A DNA stretch of 64,000 nt from Lachnospiraceae bacterium. GTDB taxonomy: Bacteria > Bacillota > Clostridia > Lachnospirales > Lachnospiraceae. The notes below the pieces were generated by a model. That model searched no databases, was not told the DNA's origin, and saw nothing but the letters and a program-made list of their open reading frames with translations. How positions within the stretch are numbered: position 1 is the stretch's first letter; each line of letters starts with the position of its first letter. Shown here piece after piece: positions 33,406-42,077 of this stretch. The stretch is from positions 1 through 64,000 of the forward strand of contig JAFXAZ010000047.1 in the NCBI GenBank assembly GCA_017521985.1, read 5' to 3'. The position numbers and the translations under genes are program-made.

Positions 33406-34632
33406 ATGGAAGAGAGAAAAGAACCTAAATTAACTCATCGCGTGGTTCCTTGTCCTCAGTATGATGTGAGCGGGATGGAATGCTGGCTTTCTGATATGGC
33501 AAAGCAGGGGCTTTTATTACAGAAGGATGGTATTTTTGTGGGAATAGCCACTTTTGAAAAGACAACGCCGCAGATTGTAAAGTATCGTTTGCAGCCTGCA
33601 GAAAAAAGTACCGGAATGTGGGCGGATAATAACGGAGATCCCGATGAAGAAGCAGTAGAACTCAGTAAAGCATATGGCTGGGAATATGTAGCAAAGAGGG
33701 GAGAATTTCACATATACCGTACTTCTGAGCCGGATGCAAGGGATCTTCATACGGATCCGGAAGTGCAGGCACTGGCTATGAATGCCATGAGAAAGAGGCA
33801 GCGTGATAATATTTTCTCCGGAGTATTTTGGGGATTGTTTTATCCATGGTTACTGTTTAAAGGAAAAATCATGATGTCTGTCGTTCATGTGGGCACGATT
33901 CCGATGCTGCTTGTCATGATTGCGTGTTTGTGGATGAGTATCCATTCTGTTGTGGGAGCGATAAAGCTAATCCGTTTAAGAAAAAAGGTGTTAAACGGAG
34001 AAGAAACCGGCAGTGGGGAAAATTGGAAAAAGAAATCCTGGGGATATCATGCTAATAATATTATCCGAAGATGTCTTTATGTTGTGGCTATTTTGTTATT
34101 CCTGAAACTGATGGGCGATCAGATTATCTATGAAGAATATGTACCATTGACGGAGTACACCAAAGATATGCCGTTTGCTACTATGGAGGATTTTCTGCCT
34201 GGTGGTGAAAGAAAATTGATGAATATGAAGGTTGGCAATATGAATACGGTACGCGAGTGGTCTGATCTGTTGTCACCGGTCAATTTTGAGTGGGACGAAG
34301 TAGGAGAAGTGGTACATACGGATGGTCGTGTGTTATCTGGCGGACTGGAAGTAATCTATCATGAGACAAAAGCTCCTTGGATCGCTAAGCGGTTAGCGAG
34401 AGAATACATGCTGAAGGGAAAAGAAAGTAAGGAATTTGAATTCTTGGAGCTGAAGATGGACGAATTGGATCAGGTCATTGCTTATAATTCCCACCTTCAT
34501 TATCCGAGTATTATACTGCGGGAAGGCGGTAAGATTCTTTACGCAAGATTCTACACGCATGCGTCCGGTACAGTAACCTATGAATTGGAAGAGTGGGCAG
34601 GTATGCTTGCGGAGTGTCTGTTAGAAGAATAG
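33406..34632 (+). CDS. DUF2812 membrane protein C
   Basis: A 408-residue protein. The N-terminal DUF2812 part is recognisable (YDVSGMECWLSDMAKQGLLLQ .. VKYRLQPAEKS .. YGWEYVAKRGEFHIYRT). Three membrane segments lie at about residues 140-260 and a C-terminal outer domain of about 150 residues follows. It pairs with PadR C. It is much less similar to the A and B copies than they are to each other. GGAGG precedes the ATG. Confidence 0.83.
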   Translation: MEERKEPKLTHRVVPCPQYDVSGMECWLSDMAKQGLLLQKDGIFVGIATFEKTTPQIVKYRLQPAEKSTGMWADNNGDPDEEAVELSKAYGWEYVAKRGEFHIYRTSEPDARDLHTDPEVQALAMNAMRKRQRDNIFSGVFWGLFYPWLLFKGKIMMSVVHVGTIPMLLVMIACLWMSIHSVVGAIKLIRLRKKVLNGEETGSGENWKKKSWGYHANNIIRRCLYVVAILLFLKLMGDQIIYEEYVPLTEYTKDMPFATMEDFLPGGERKLMNMKVGNMNTVREWSDLLSPVNFEWDEVGEVVHTDGRVLSGGLEVIYHETKAPWIAKRLAREYMLKGKESKEFEFLELKMDELDQVIAYNSHLHYPSIILREGGKILYARFYTHASGTVTYELEEWAGMLAECLLEE

Positions 34633-34665
34633 AAAAGAATGTATAGTGCATAAGGTGGTAGCGTT

Positions 34666-34857
34666 ATGAGTAATAAGGAAGCTAAAAAATATAGAAATTA
34701 TATTATTTTCAGCATAGTTGCTCTTGTCATTTCCATCGTGCTTATTATTTATTATCATGAAAATGGTTCCAGCAAAATGTACGCTTTTATTTTGTTCGCG
34801 GCATTGGATCTTATGGAGCTTATCAAAGATATTGGTAAGTATAGGGATGCAAAGTAA
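34666..34857 (+). CDS. Small two-segment membrane protein
   Basis: A 63-residue protein with two membrane segments (NYIIFSIVALVISIVLIIYY and YAFILFAALDLMELI). AAGGTGG precedes the ATG. Family not recognised. It lies 33 bases after the DUF2812 gene and 15 before a DUF2809 gene, probably in one transcript. Confidence 0.65.
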   Translation: MSNKEAKKYRNYIIFSIVALVISIVLIIYYHENGSSKMYAFILFAALDLMELIKDIGKYRDAK

Positions 34858-34872
34858 AGTGGGTATAGTGTT

Positions 34873-35238
34873 ATGAAGCAACGACTTGGATATTTGGCAG
34901 CCTTTTTTCTGGTGCTGCTGTTAGAGATATTTATTGGTGTTTTTATCCAGGATAATTTTATACGGCCATATGTAGGAGATATGTTGGTAACAGTGCTATT
35001 GTGTTGCCTTTGTCGGGTAATACTTCCGCGTTTATCTCCGGCAATACCGGTATTTCTGTTTTCTGCAGTAGTGGAAGGTCTACAATGGTTAGGGGTGACA
35101 GAAAAATTGGGTTTACAGGGTACTGTGATGGGGATTATCTTAGGCTCTACTTTCGATTGGAAAGATTTATTCTGCTATGCTTTGGGATGCATAGCATTTG
35201 CTGTAACAGATAGGTTGTTGAACAAAAAGAACGATTAA
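34873..35238 (+). CDS. DUF2809 family membrane protein
   Basis: A 121-residue protein with about four membrane segments. VGDMLVTVLLCCLCRVILPR and STFDWKDLFCYALGCIAFA match the DUF2809 family. Its function is unknown. Confidence 0.75.
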   Translation: MKQRLGYLAAFFLVLLLEIFIGVFIQDNFIRPYVGDMLVTVLLCCLCRVILPRLSPAIPVFLFSAVVEGLQWLGVTEKLGLQGTVMGIILGSTFDWKDLFCYALGCIAFAVTDRLLNKKND

Positions 35239-35309
35239 CAACCATGAATTTTTTAGTGAATATTTTCGTAAATCGATGAGCTGTATTTGAAATTCTCAAT
35301 ATTTGAGAG

Positions 35310-35359
35310 TAATTCTAAGTCTATTGGGTGGTATTCTCAGTAACAAAACCTTAGAATTA
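35310..35359 (+). promoter_or_regulatory. Inverted repeat upstream of an XRE gene
   Basis: TAATTCTAAG (35310-35319) and CTTAGAATTA (35350-35359) are exact reverse complements 30 bp apart, and a CTCAATATTTGAG dyad lies just before at about 35294. They sit 45 bases before the XRE gene and are candidate operators. Confidence 0.5.
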
Positions 35360-35404
35360 AGATGAATCAAACAATAGGTTATCGAATACGAAAGGAGCAA
35401 ATAG

Positions 35405-36727
35405 ATGGAACAGAAGACGATTGGAAAATTTATCACTGCTTTGCGGAAAGCAAACGGGATGACACAGAAGGATCTTGCAGATCAGTTGAATGTATCTGAT
35501 AAGACCGTCAGCAGATGGGAGAGAGATGAGGGAGCACCGGATCTTGCTATGATTCCGGTCATTGCAGAAATATTTGGAGTAACTTGTGACGAGCTCCTGC
35601 GGGGTGAAAGAAAATCGCCGGCTGAGCGAAAACTTATGTCCGAGCAGGAACAGGATTATGAAGAACAGGAATTTACAGTAAAAGGAGAAAAGCAGAAGCA
35701 GCGCTTGTTAAAACTTACTTTGTCTCAGTATCAGAATCGTACCTATATAGCCATGGGAATATCTGTGGTAGGTATCATTGTTGCTTTGATTTGTAATCTG
35801 GCTTTTCTGAAGGCAGTACTGGGATTTTTGCTGGGAACAGTTTTCTTTGCAGCAAGCATTGTTTGCCAGGCTATATTTATTAACCGTTCTTTCTTAAGTG
35901 TAGAGGATGCCGGTCTGGAAGAGCAGGGATTGTCCCGGTTTAAGAGAAGTGTGATAGGGTTGGCACAGAAATCTTTCGGTCTCACGATTGCATTTTTAGG
36001 CTTTACTTTTCCGTGGATATCCATGGATGCTTATGTGGGCTTAAACGCAGATAGTATGCTGTTATATGGAGCATTAAGCATGGTAGCCTTCTTAATGGCC
36101 TATGCAGTGGTATTGTATTTTGTGAATGATTCTCTTTTGAAGAAAGAGGTTTACAGCCTGAGTGAAAAGGAGACGGTTATTTACCGACATAATCACAAAC
36201 TAAAAGCCAGATGTACTGCAGGATTCCTGATTGTGGTTGCGATTACATTTATAGTTCATCAGGCGATGACAACGATTTGGGGACCTTTTTCCATTATGGA
36301 ACGAACTACATTCCACGACTATGAAAGTTTTATTGCGTTTATGGAGCAGGATATTCCTGCCGAACCTTATGAGCATTTTTCGGGTGGAACTACTGCTGTA
36401 GAACGTCCAATACCACAGGAGGTTCCAGGGACTGCCACATACTATGATCAGTATGGAAATGAGATTACAGAGGAAGAAGCAAGACACCGAACGCTGGAAG
36501 ATGCAAACGGTAACGTGGTATGCGAGTATCAGGATAGAAATGAGAGCATAATCTCCATGCAGTATTCTCCGAAAGATGGAACGGTTTTGCCGATTACAGT
36601 AAGTACGCAGGCGGATCTCAATGAAGCCAGACAACTTGCATCTGTCAGACATATGATATTTGCCGGAGTTTATATGATAGAAGTACTTGCGGTATTACTG
36701 GTGTATTTCAAATTGAGAAAAAAATAG
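35405..36727 (+). CDS. Membrane-linked XRE-family regulator with large ectodomain
   Basis: A 440-residue protein. Residues 1-65 are a Cro/C1 domain (LRKANGMTQKDLADQLNVSDKTVSRWERDEGAPDL). A charged linker follows, then six membrane segments, with an outer loop of about 110 residues between the fifth and the last (FHDYESFIAFMEQDIPAEPYEHF ..). It appears to be a one-component membrane regulator, DNA-binding inside and sensing outside. AAGGAG precedes the ATG. A terminator follows. Confidence 0.83.
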   Translation: MEQKTIGKFITALRKANGMTQKDLADQLNVSDKTVSRWERDEGAPDLAMIPVIAEIFGVTCDELLRGERKSPAERKLMSEQEQDYEEQEFTVKGEKQKQRLLKLTLSQYQNRTYIAMGISVVGIIVALICNLAFLKAVLGFLLGTVFFAASIVCQAIFINRSFLSVEDAGLEEQGLSRFKRSVIGLAQKSFGLTIAFLGFTFPWISMDAYVGLNADSMLLYGALSMVAFLMAYAVVLYFVNDSLLKKEVYSLSEKETVIYRHNHKLKARCTAGFLIVVAITFIVHQAMTTIWGPFSIMERTTFHDYESFIAFMEQDIPAEPYEHFSGGTTAVERPIPQEVPGTATYYDQYGNEITEEEARHRTLEDANGNVVCEYQDRNESIISMQYSPKDGTVLPITVSTQADLNEARQLASVRHMIFAGVYMIEVLAVLLVYFKLRKK

Positions 36728-36735
36728 AAAAGCTG

Positions 36736-36762
36736 AAGGAGAGGTCAAACCAACCTCTCCTT
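36736..36762 (-). terminator. Bidirectional terminator between convergent genes
   Basis: AAGGAGAGG (36736-36744) pairs with CCTCTCCTT (36754-36762). It parallels the terminator at 27846 that follows the other DUF2812 copy. Confidence 0.75.
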
Positions 36763-36771
36763 TACTATGCA

Positions 36772-38148
36772 TCAATTTTTAAGTTTATCTACCACAATCG
36801 CAATCTGCTCCGGTGTAGGATCCCAGTAAAACTTGATTTCCACAATGCGGTTTTCCCAACAGATCAGATAAGTATCTAAGATGCTGTCACTCCAGTGCAG
36901 CTGGTAGGCTGCCGAAGCTTCCCAGAGAGTAGCATCGATTGGTTCATAGTGGTCGATGAAGATTACATCCCCGTGTACTTCGTCCTGTCGTTCATTCAGC
37001 ATAGCCTGCTTGACGGTATCGTAAAGGAATGGCAGCTTAATATCCACGATGGTATACGACAGGTCTTTAAGTCCTTCCGGGCCGCCCTGAACGTGGTCTT
37101 GACGATACTCTGAACGTGATAACAGGAAGGTTTCGTTGTGTTTATTACGTTCTCTGGACCAGGTGCTGTCGCCAATTTCCATGAGATCTTCCACATAAAG
37201 AGGCATTGGCTCATCATAAATCTCAAATGTCCAGCCATTGCGCTCATAACTGTCAACAGGTGTCCGGCCATCATTCACACCGTTACGGAGGATATAAGCA
37301 GTCAAAATACCTAAGAAAACAAAGGTCATGACGATAATAAGCAGAATGGTAAGGGTATAGTTTGTACTCTTAGAAGCACCGTTTTGTTTCAGCAACCGTT
37401 TTAGCAGATTTGCGATTACGATGATACTGAGGATTACTGCCATCCAGATTAACGAAAAAGTTCGGAAGCCGGAAGGTAACTGCAGGGTGTTGAATAGTAC
37501 TACCAGGCAGGATAGTATCAAGGCAAAGGTAATAAAGCGGTTGGTTTTTACCGGTAGGAAGATTCCGTTTTCAGCTGCAGGTTTGGCTTTACGGTGCCAA
37601 CGAAAACAGGTGATCAGTTCGTTGATTTCAGCTAATAATAGCAATACCCATAGGGGAATAGAACTCATTAAGTAGGGCGTGGATAGGAAATCCACCATAT
37701 CTGTAAAAAGCCTGTATCCGTTAAATACCAGCTGATATAGGCACAATGCAAGAATCATCAGGTGAGAGGGAATCAGGTTCTTTTTCATAGCACGCCAAAT
37801 AGTGTTTACCTGGGTTACCGGATCGGTCTCAATAGGAGTGGGATCTTCGGATTCATTACAGAAGACTTGAATCTGTCCCCAGCGTGTCAGGAGCTTCCAG
37901 CCATCCCTGGCAGCAAATTCTTCCATCATTTGCTGTTTTTCACTAGGGCCGGGATCGAATTCACTGGCACTTGGGAAATAGGTCACGGTAATGTGTAAGT
38001 TTGTTGGCTTAATCTTTTTATAAGTCCAAAAGTAGGCACTGATTTTATCAATCAGCCAGCCCTCAGAAGCCATTTTCTCAAATTGTTTCTGCATGGTGGT
38101 CTGGTCATAAAATGCACAGCGGACAATTTGGCGTTTTGTATCTCTCAT
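36772..38148 (-). CDS. DUF2812 membrane protein, copy B
   Basis: A 458-residue protein of the same length and layout as copy A at 27883: DUF2812 cytoplasmic part, five membrane segments, outer domain. Substitutions cluster in the juxtamembrane parts (KKIKPTN for RRVDPTN; KNGASKSTN region). It overlaps its PadR gene by four bases. The equal length and intact frame argue that both copies are functional. Confidence 0.85.
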   Translation of the reverse strand: MRDTKRQIVRCAFYDQTTMQKQFEKMASEGWLIDKISAYFWTYKKIKPTNLHITVTYFPSASEFDPGPSEKQQMMEEFAARDGWKLLTRWGQIQVFCNESEDPTPIETDPVTQVNTIWRAMKKNLIPSHLMILALCLYQLVFNGYRLFTDMVDFLSTPYLMSSIPLWVLLLLAEINELITCFRWHRKAKPAAENGIFLPVKTNRFITFALILSCLVVLFNTLQLPSGFRTFSLIWMAVILSIIVIANLLKRLLKQNGASKSTNYTLTILLIIVMTFVFLGILTAYILRNGVNDGRTPVDSYERNGWTFEIYDEPMPLYVEDLMEIGDSTWSRERNKHNETFLLSRSEYRQDHVQGGPEGLKDLSYTIVDIKLPFLYDTVKQAMLNERQDEVHGDVIFIDHYEPIDATLWEASAAYQLHWSDSILDTYLICWENRIVEIKFYWDPTPEQIAIVVDKLKN

Positions 38149-38468
38149 AAGGTTTCCTCCTTTCCGAATATGGCACGATAATCCTGTGCCTGAGCGAGAA
38201 TACGAGAGTATTCTGCGTCCAGCATATCTTTTCCTTTTTCTGTTATAAGATAAGTTCTTTTTCGTCCTTCAACCTTTGTTTCAACAATCATACCGGCATC
38301 AAGAAACTGTTCCAGCAGGTTGTATAATGTTCCGGAGCCGACACTGACTCTGCCATCTGTCATAGCAGGGATCCGGTCAAGAATATCAAGGCCATAGCAT
38401 TCTTCTTTTAGACAGAGCAGGACATAAAACATCTGCTCTGTAAGAGTTCTGAATTTTTCACGGGGCAT
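38145..38468 (-). CDS. PadR family regulator, copy B
   Basis: A 107-residue PadR protein nearly identical to copy A (differences such as TDGRVSVGS for TNGRVTVGS and EYSRILAQ for EYARIVAQ). The start MPREKF has GGAGGTG upstream. Its recognition helix is unchanged while the operator core differs by one step (CGAATATCG instead of CGATTATCG), so the two regulators may or may not recognise each other's sites. Confidence 0.92.
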   Translation of the reverse strand: MPREKFRTLTEQMFYVLLCLKEECYGLDILDRIPAMTDGRVSVGSGTLYNLLEQFLDAGMIVETKVEGRKRTYLITEKGKDMLDAEYSRILAQAQDYRAIFGKEETL

Positions 38469-38484
38469 ATTTGGCACCTCCATT

Positions 38485-38539
38485 CTCGAATATCGAGTAT
38501 CTGTAATATTATTATATTATCGAATATCGAGAATGTCAA
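38485..38539 (-). promoter_or_regulatory. PadR promoter with two operators, copy B
   Basis: On the minus strand: TTGACA (38534-38539), 17 bp, TATAAT (38511-38516). Dyads TCTCGATATTCGA (38520-38532) in the spacer and CTCGATATTCGAG (38485-38497) downstream. Same layout as copy A. Confidence 0.85.
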
Positions 38540-38599
38540 TGGGTTTGTAAGAATTTTTGTATATAGAAATATAATTAAAGAATAATATAATATTGAAGT

Positions 38600-38722
38600 A
38601 TGCTTATCGTATGGTTCATCGGAAATATTCCAACGATTATCTTGCTTGCAATTTATTATGGCTGCCGTGGGAAACAGCGAAGTAATAAGCAGTTGGATAA
38701 GATGAATATTCAAGATTTATAG
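38600..38722 (+). CDS. Very small single-segment membrane protein
   Basis: A 40-residue frame: one membrane segment (LIVWFIGNIPTIILLAIYY) followed by a basic stretch (CRGKQRSNKQLDK) and the ending MNIQDL. The segment-then-basic layout gives a clear N-out/C-in topology, and I recall similar small proteins in Lachnospiraceae. The ribosome site is weak (GAAG), and a TATAAT-like run lies upstream. Function unknown. Confidence 0.5.
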   Translation: MLIVWFIGNIPTIILLAIYYGCRGKQRSNKQLDKMNIQDL

Positions 38723-38853
38723 TGGTGTATTCCCTCCAAAATGAGGAAATTCAGTATGTGCAACCATCAGTTGCTCAATGTTAAAGTATGCTTGATAGAC
38801 TTTTTCGATGTAAAAAGGTATAATATGCTTATCAATCGTAGGAGGTCAGGCAG

Positions 38854-39705
38854 ATGAATTTGGGTGAAACAATATATAAATTAAGAACAGAAAAGCAGTT
38901 TTCGCAAGGTGAGCTGGCAGAAATGCTGGAGGTATCAAGACAATCCATCTCAAAGTGGGAAAATAACAGTGCAGTTCCGGAACTGGAGAAACTGATTCGT
39001 TTAAGCGAGATATTTGAGGTGTCCTTGGATGAACTGGCAAAGGGTGAAGAGAAGTCAAAAGATGTTCCACCGGAAGTAAGAACAGAGGTAGTATATGTAA
39101 AACAGAAAGGCTTTCCGCCCCGTAAAATAGCAGGCACCATTCTGTTTTGTATGGCATTTTTGGTAACGATATTGCTATTTGTTGCTGGAGCTGGACTGGC
39201 CGGTTTGATCTTTGCATCTCCGTTTCTTGTGTGTGGTATTATATGTTTTGCGTTTAAGAAGAACGTGGGACTGTGGTGTGCTTGGGCAGCATATGTGTTG
39301 TTTGATATTTATATGTCCTATGCAACTGGAATCAGCAGATCAAGCATAATACATACTTTTAAATGGACTTATCACATGAATTATATGCGGTTGGCGTTTG
39401 CCTGGATTTTAGCGATCAGTTTACTGATCATGATGACGATTACAGTGATTCGTTTTGGTAAGTATCCTATGGTAAGTGAGCAGAAGATAAAAAAGCAGTT
39501 GATAATATCATGGGCGGTTGTAGTGGTGCTGCAAGCGGCAGCCATGATTTGGCCCCGAACAGAAATGTATGAGTATATACTCACCAATATCTTCGAAATG
39601 GAGATGTCGTATAGATTCATAACAATTTCATTAAGCTGGACAAGAATTATTGCTGTTACCGTAGCACTTGTCTATACAGTCCGGTTTTTACGCAGAAAAA
39701 AATAG
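38854..39705 (+). CDS. Membrane-linked XRE-family regulator
   Basis: A 283-residue protein. Cro/C1 domain at residues 1-65 (LRTEKQFSQGELAEMLEVSRQSISKWENNSAVPELEKL), a linker, then about six membrane segments with no large outer domain. AGGAGG precedes the ATG. A GCAAC-N5-GTTGC dyad lies at about 38761 in the upstream region. Signal unknown. Confidence 0.83.
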   Translation: MNLGETIYKLRTEKQFSQGELAEMLEVSRQSISKWENNSAVPELEKLIRLSEIFEVSLDELAKGEEKSKDVPPEVRTEVVYVKQKGFPPRKIAGTILFCMAFLVTILLFVAGAGLAGLIFASPFLVCGIICFAFKKNVGLWCAWAAYVLFDIYMSYATGISRSSIIHTFKWTYHMNYMRLAFAWILAISLLIMMTITVIRFGKYPMVSEQKIKKQLIISWAVVVVLQAAAMIWPRTEMYEYILTNIFEMEMSYRFITISLSWTRIIAVTVALVYTVRFLRRKK

Positions 39706-39719
39706 AAATGATAGTAAGG

Positions 39720-39750
39720 GTACAGCTTCTGACGAGGCTGTACTTTTTTT
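39720..39750 (+). terminator. Rho-independent terminator
   Basis: GTACAGC (39720-39726) pairs with GCTGTAC (39737-39743), then seven T. It is nearly the same as the terminator at 7729. Confidence 0.88.
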
Positions 39751-39805
39751 GAAAAAATTAAAACTATTACAAATACTCAACCTGCGGTTTGGTGCAATTT
39801 TTGCC

Positions 39806-39823
39806 GGATATAGTATAATATCC
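39806..39823 (+). promoter_or_regulatory. Dyad over a -10 box before an XRE gene
   Basis: GGATAT (39806-39811) and ATATCC (39818-39823) flank a TATAAT (39814-39819). The dyad overlaps the -10, as expected for an autorepressor site. Confidence 0.5.
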
Positions 39824-39849
39824 ATGTAGAAAACTTTGGGAGGATCGAT

Positions 39850-40524
39850 ATGGATAATATTAAAACCGGGAATTTGATTAAAGAGTTGCGCAAGGCTAAG
39901 GGTATGACACAGAAAGATCTTGCAGACAAATTGCATATCACAGACCGTGCGGTGTCAAAGTGGGAGCGAGGTTTGTGTGCACCGGACATTTCCTTGCTGG
40001 AGCCTTTAAGCGAAATACTGGAAGTAAAGATAACAGATCTTATTTCTGGAGAGCAGAGTGTCGAGGAAGAAAAAACGGTCGAAACAAAAGTTTTGGAAGC
40101 TATCAATTATTCCGAGAATGAGCTGAAGAAAAAGACTTCTGTATTAAAGCGAAGGGTGGCGGTGGTGTCTGCTATAGCGGTGGCAATGCTTTTGTTATGG
40201 ATTGCAAATCTGTGGTCTCCGGTTATCTTCCAAAGGGGAAATCCGATCCCGTACTTAGTTGCAGCGATGGATATTGATGAGAACAACTATTATGTGAAGG
40301 TAGATGTAGACGATACAAATGCCATTTATATTTCCTTAAGAGAAGGTGGAAAGTGTGAAGCACTATTTCATGATGTAGCATATAGTAAAGGATTTGAATT
40401 TATAGAGCAGGCTGGCAGTGGCTACATATTTTCTGATGGAAAGAACCGGCTGGTTATATCATCAGAAATTTATTTGGGTAGATTTATAGTCTGGAAAGTC
40501 CCAACCCATACTTTTGCTGAATAA
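39850..40524 (+). CDS. XRE-family regulator with one membrane segment and ectodomain
   Basis: A 224-residue protein. Cro/C1 domain at 1-65 (LRKAKGMTQKDLADKLHITDRAVSKWERGLCAPDISLL), cytoplasmic linker, one membrane segment at about 105-122 (VVSAIAVAMLLLWIANLW) and an outer domain of about 100 residues. GGGAGG precedes the ATG. Topology places the DNA-binding part inside and the small domain outside, so it may report an external signal directly to DNA. Confidence 0.82.
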   Translation: MDNIKTGNLIKELRKAKGMTQKDLADKLHITDRAVSKWERGLCAPDISLLEPLSEILEVKITDLISGEQSVEEEKTVETKVLEAINYSENELKKKTSVLKRRVAVVSAIAVAMLLLWIANLWSPVIFQRGNPIPYLVAAMDIDENNYYVKVDVDDTNAIYISLREGGKCEALFHDVAYSKGFEFIEQAGSGYIFSDGKNRLVISSEIYLGRFIVWKVPTHTFAE

Positions 40525-40663
40525 TAGGCAATGAGATATATTTCATAATTGCTGAAAATGTGATAAAATAGTAGATGCTACCACGAGTTGCGGAATTGCT
40601 TACATGTGTGTATAGTGTTCTATCATCCATTTTAGTATGCTTTAAGCGAAAGGAGGAACAAAG

Positions 40664-41110
40664 TTGTTATCGGAAAAAATATATAAACTTCGTAAAAACA
40701 GCGGTCTTTCGCAGGAGCAGCTTGCAGAGAAACTTAATGTATCACGACAAGCGATTTCAAAATGGGAATCTGGAACAGCAGTTCCGGAGAGCGAGAAATT
40801 AGTCACGATAAGCAATTATTTTGGTGTGTCTGTGGATTATCTCTTAAAAGATGATGAGGAAGATAAAGGGAAAGATACAGACAGCATTGTAGAAGAAAAA
40901 CCTAAAATGATTGCAGGTATTATCATCTGTATAGCAGGTATTGTATCTATGGTCATTTGGGGATTGCTTTCTATCTTTAGTCCGGAATCATCGGATCAGA
41001 TGGGTGAATCATCCATGATCACAATAGACGGAAACGGTATATTTTTGATTTTATGTGTTGTGGCCATTATTGTGGGAGCAGGTTTACTCCTGAAAAGCAA
41101 AAAGAAATAG
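40664..41110 (+). CDS. XRE-family regulator with two membrane segments
   Basis: A 148-residue protein with a TTG start (AAGGAGG at about 40650). Cro/C1 domain at 1-62 ([38 protein letters not shown]), then segments [23 protein letters not shown] and [19 protein letters not shown] small 2-segment membrane protein gene follows 12 bases later. Confidence 0.82.
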   Translation: MLSEKIYKLRKNSGLSQEQLAEKLNVSRQAISKWESGTAVPESEKLVTISNYFGVSVDYLLKDDEEDKGKDTDSIVEEKPKMIAGIIICIAGIVSMVIWGLLSIFSPESSDQMGESSMITIDGNGIFLILCVVAIIVGAGLLLKSKKK

Positions 41111-41122
41111 GAGGGAACTTAC

Positions 41123-41341
41123 ATGAAGAAGATTAGTAATATTTTTATTGGGCTGGCAGTTATATTATGTAGTGTGATGTGTGCGGTGGTTGCCTATAAT
41201 TATGCCTCGATGCAGTGGGGAATCAAGTACGCCGGATATAGTGCACCGGCGAGCGTGGCGTTCTTTTATGCAATTCCATATGGAATAGGAATAGTAGTGT
41301 GTGTTGCTTTAGCAATGGTATTGAGGAACAAGGGAAAGTAA
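41123..41341 (+). CDS. Small two-segment membrane protein
   Basis: A 72-residue protein with two membrane segments (IFIGLAVILCSVMCAVVAYNYA and FFYAIPYGIGIVVCVALAMVL). GGAGGG precedes the ATG. Probably an operon partner of the XRE gene upstream. Family not recognised. Confidence 0.65.
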   Translation: MKKISNIFIGLAVILCSVMCAVVAYNYASMQWGIKYAGYSAPASVAFFYAIPYGIGIVVCVALAMVLRNKGK

Positions 41342-41365
41342 AAAGAGTATGTGCAATTAATTAAG

Positions 41366-41397
41366 GTGCAGCTTCTTAAAGGGGCTGTACTTTTTTT
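41366..41397 (+). terminator. Rho-independent terminator
   Basis: GTGCAGC (41366-41372) pairs with GCTGTAC (41384-41390) with one G-U pair, then seven T. It is related in sequence to the terminators at 7729 and 39720. Confidence 0.85.
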
Positions 41398-41443
41398 GTA
41401 AGAGGAAATGATGTATAATTATTATAAATTTTTTTCAAAGATT

Positions 41444-41484
41444 TGTAAGGTTACGTTTCATTTCCTGTCTTATAGGGTGAAGGG
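41444..41484 (+). promoter_or_regulatory. ECF-type promoter of sigma operon 3
   Basis: TGTAAG (41444-41449), 16 bp, TGTC (41466-41469), then TTATAGGGTGAAGG. The ribosome site is about 25 bases further on, so the GTGAAGG block is not part of it. Confidence 0.7.
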
Positions 41485-41516
41485 ACCTTTAGAAAAACGA
41501 AAGGAGGAGGAATTGC

Positions 41517-42077
41517 ATGGAGGATCATCAGATTGTAGAACTTTATTTCCAGAGAAATGCAGATGCGATTAAAGAAACCGACAGCAAGTATGGTTCCTAT
41601 TGTTTTGCTATAGCAAATAATATTTTACATAACAATGAGGACTCTGAAGAGTGTGTGAATGATACCTGGTTCAACGCCTGGAATGCAATGCCACCTCAAA
41701 GACCAAACGTACTTCGTATGTTTCTTGCTAAAATCACCCGCAATCTGTCTTTCAATCGCTATGAATCCCGGAAGGCAGAGAAAAGAGGTGGAGGGGAGAT
41801 ACATATTGTATTGGATGAACTGGCAGAGTGCATTGCAAATGAATCAGATACAGAAAACGAATACATCGCAAAAGAACTGGAAGAGAGTATAAGGCTGTTT
41901 GTCAGAGAACTGCCGGATCGAGAAGGGGATATATTTATACGAAGATATTTTTTTACAGAACCAGTATCCGTGATCGCAAAAAGGTACAGTATGACTGAAA
42001 ATCATGTCATGGTGGTTTTGAGCAGAACCCGCAAGAAATTGAAAGCAAATCTTGAAAAGGAGGGATATTTTAGGTGA
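41517..42077 (+). CDS. ECF-like sigma-70 family factor 3
   Basis: A 186-residue sigma factor. Region 2: DSEECVNDTWFNAWNAMPPQRPNVLRMFLAKITRNLSFNRY. Region 4: FIRRYFFTEPVSVIAKRYSMTENHVMVVLSRTRKKL. GGAGGAGG precedes the ATG. The stop overlaps the GTG start of the membrane partner (GTGA). The promoter fits the shared pattern. Confidence 0.92.
   Translation: MEDHQIVELYFQRNADAIKETDSKYGSYCFAIANNILHNNEDSEECVNDTWFNAWNAMPPQRPNVLRMFLAKITRNLSFNRYESRKAEKRGGGEIHIVLDELAECIANESDTENEYIAKELEESIRLFVRELPDREGDIFIRRYFFTEPVSVIAKRYSMTENHVMVVLSRTRKKLKANLEKEGYFR

Larger units (their letters stand above)
36772..38539 (-). repeat. PadR-DUF2812 repeat, copy B
   Basis: Second copy of the unit at 27883-29650, same orientation. 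Differences are mostly third-position changes, so both copies look maintained. Confidence 0.85.

Noticed and set aside
27883-38539. Composite transposon bounded by the PadR-DUF2812 repeats
   Set aside because: No transposase, terminal inverted repeats or target duplications are visible; the repeats are ordinary genes.
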